Translations under genes and position numbers: made by a program
In this document: positions 62,992-64,000 of the stretch, piece after piece
Position numbering within the stretch: the first letter of the stretch is position 1
Layout: the number at the start of each line of letters is the position of its first letter
The notes under the pieces: generated by a model
What the model saw: the letters and a program-made list of their open reading frames with translations, nothing else
What the model was told of the DNA's origin: nothing
The model's database searches: none
Origin: Sphingomonas gellani
GTDB taxonomy: Bacteria > Pseudomonadota > Alphaproteobacteria > Sphingomonadales > Sphingomonadaceae
DNA length: 64,000 nt
Assembly: GCF_900110035.1 (NCBI RefSeq)
Contig: NZ_FOCF01000009.1
Location: forward strand, 62,001 to 126,000
Direction: 5' to 3'

Positions 62992-64000
62992 CTATCGGAT
63001 CAGGGCCGCGCGCTGCGTGATCAGGCCAAAGGGGACAACCCCTCCCTCCCCAGCCATGACGCGATGTTGGGCCAATGCCGGCTTCATACGGGCCACCTGG
63101 TGCCCGCGCGAGATCAGCGCCACGGCGACGCGCTCCAAACCGTTGCGATCGAACGTCACTGTCGGAATGGTCGAAGAAGCGGGATGATACCCCATCATAT
63201 GCACGGCCAGCCCGCCCGGCCGCAGACATTCCATTGTTTGTTCAAGGAACAAGGCGGCCGTGCGGCCATCACCCAGCCCGTCCGTGACCCGGATCGAGAG
63301 CAGGAAATCGAACCCGTACAACTCCCCCGGCAAGGTGGCGGGATCGATCGTGAAGCCGTCGGCGGGTTCTCCTTGTGAGGATGTGTCCCGCAAGGAAAGC
63401 CGATGGCAGGAGGCACCCGCTGCTTCCAGCGCCCGGCGGACAACCGCATGATCCTGTCCCAGCATCAGGCCGCGCGCACCCGGTTGCATCATGCCATAGC
63501 GGTCCAGCGCCTGAACGGCATAGGCTCTTTGCCAGTCTTCCGGGGTGTCGGTTGGCAGACCGAGTGACCGGCACCGATCGCGAAACGTCGTTTCGCGCAT
63601 CTGCTTGGCAGTGCAGGGCTGCGACACCGGTTGGGCGAAGGACGGTGCATCGAGCGACAGCAGCAGCGGCACCGGCACCGGCTTCACTGTTGCGCTGCCG
63701 AAGATCGTTGATCGTGCCTCGGCCACATCGCCCGTGATGGCCAGATCCTCCGCAGTTGCGGGCCGGTCGAGGATGATGGACAAGCCCTCTGCGTGGGCGT
63801 CGAGCTGGTCGGGAACCACGCCCATCAGGGCATAGCGCGCGCCCCGAAACGCCTCGAACCGCAGCTGGGTTTCGCCGCCATGGTGAGCCAGCCAGTTCAG
63901 CTGGACGCGGTGGCTGGTCACCAGCTGAGCGGTTGCGCCGGGTTCGTCGGGCAGCATGTGGACACGTAACACCAGCGACCCACGCCGAGCCTGCAGGTTC
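62992..64000 (-). CDS. SAM-dependent methyltransferase-like protein, 5' end outside the window
   Basis: At least 336 residues visible; the frame is open to the window edge (NLQARRGSLVLRVHMLPDEP), so a start just beyond is likely. The N-terminal half is beta-rich and unassigned (VTSHRVQLNWLAHHGGETQLRFEAFRGARYALMGVV). The C-terminal half has methyltransferase features: GARGLMLGQDHAVVRRALEAAGASCHRLSL (SAM site), YGFDFLLSIRVTDGLGDGRTAALFLEQTMECLRPGGLAVHMMGY. The dual-domain layout suggests a specialised glycan or secondary-metabolite enzyme. Substrate unknown. Confidence 0.7.
   Translation of the reverse strand, partial: NLQARRGSLVLRVHMLPDEPGATAQLVTSHRVQLNWLAHHGGETQLRFEAFRGARYALMGVVPDQLDAHAEGLSIILDRPATAEDLAITGDVAEARSTIFGSATVKPVPVPLLLSLDAPSFAQPVSQPCTAKQMRETTFRDRCRSLGLPTDTPEDWQRAYAVQALDRYGMMQPGARGLMLGQDHAVVRRALEAAGASCHRLSLRDTSSQGEPADGFTIDPATLPGELYGFDFLLSIRVTDGLGDGRTAALFLEQTMECLRPGGLAVHMMGYHPASSTIPTVTFDRNGLERVAVALISRGHQVARMKPALAQHRVMAGEGGVVPFGLITQRAALIR

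Overview
This 64 kb window is GC-rich, and its gene types point to an alphaproteobacterium of the sphingomonad group. The evidence is a large TonB-dependent receptor feeding a LacI-controlled sugar locus, an RPA-type plasmid replication initiator, and a Rml-fed exopolysaccharide locus with Wza/Wzc-type export. This assignment is inferred from gene families and layout; no rRNA or other taxonomic marker is present.

Region 1 (80-11889) is a carbohydrate, probably beta-mannoside, utilisation locus. It holds a TonB-dependent receptor, a MalK-type ATPase overlapping a LacI regulator, and divergently a lipoprotein with a likely (alpha/alpha)6 fold, a substrate-binding lipoprotein, two permeases, a GH130 phosphorylase/mannosidase and a DUF1861-like protein. 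A perfect 12-bp palindrome in the lacI/operon divergent region is the probable operator. Proposed flow: receptor, then periplasmic lipoproteins, then ABC import, then cytosolic GH130.

Region 2 (11962-15346) is decayed DNA. A tryptophan-halogenase-like pseudogene (two nonsense codons, one frameshift, no N-terminus) abuts head to head a truncated, frameshifted TPR gene. A small secreted protein follows, then about 0.7 kb without a gene but rich in the palindrome TGTCGACA.

Region 3 (15347-22453) is a replicon module. A beta-barrel protein, a PPP-type phosphatase and a translationally coupled proline-rich membrane protein lie on the minus strand. On the plus strand are repA bracketed by iterons (an inverted pair over its start, three direct copies after it), a winged-helix protein, parA and a small ribbon-helix-helix-like partner. 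Nine of the window's eleven TGTCGACA sites lie between 14.06 and 24.29 kb, around this module, and are candidate partition sites. The window therefore probably belongs to a plasmid or chromid, or contains an integrated one.

Region 4 (22490-53830) is a large exopolysaccharide/O-antigen-like cluster. It has rmlCBDA (dTDP-rhamnose), a polyprenyl-phosphate hexose-1-phosphate transferase, a UDP-glucuronate 4-epimerase, an EpsG-type polymerase, six glycosyltransferases, a Wzx flippase, a set of dTDP-3-amino-sugar enzymes (ketoisomerase, aminotransferase, hexapeptide acyltransferase), an AsnB-type amidotransferase, a second polymerase/ligase, a Wzc-type kinase, a short Wza, another PPP phosphatase and a UDP-HexNAc dehydrogenase. 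A low-GC patch at about 34.0-35.5 kb marks recently acquired glycosyltransferases.

Region 5 (54035-64000) carries three probable type I secreted proteins: a serralysin-like metalloprotease with five tandem C-terminal repeats, and two RTX/VCBS proteins sharing a C-terminal module, one broken by a single-base frameshift. It also has two methyltransferase-like genes and an outer-membrane beta-barrel protein. No type I secretion machinery, CRISPR array, tRNA or IS transposase was recognised.
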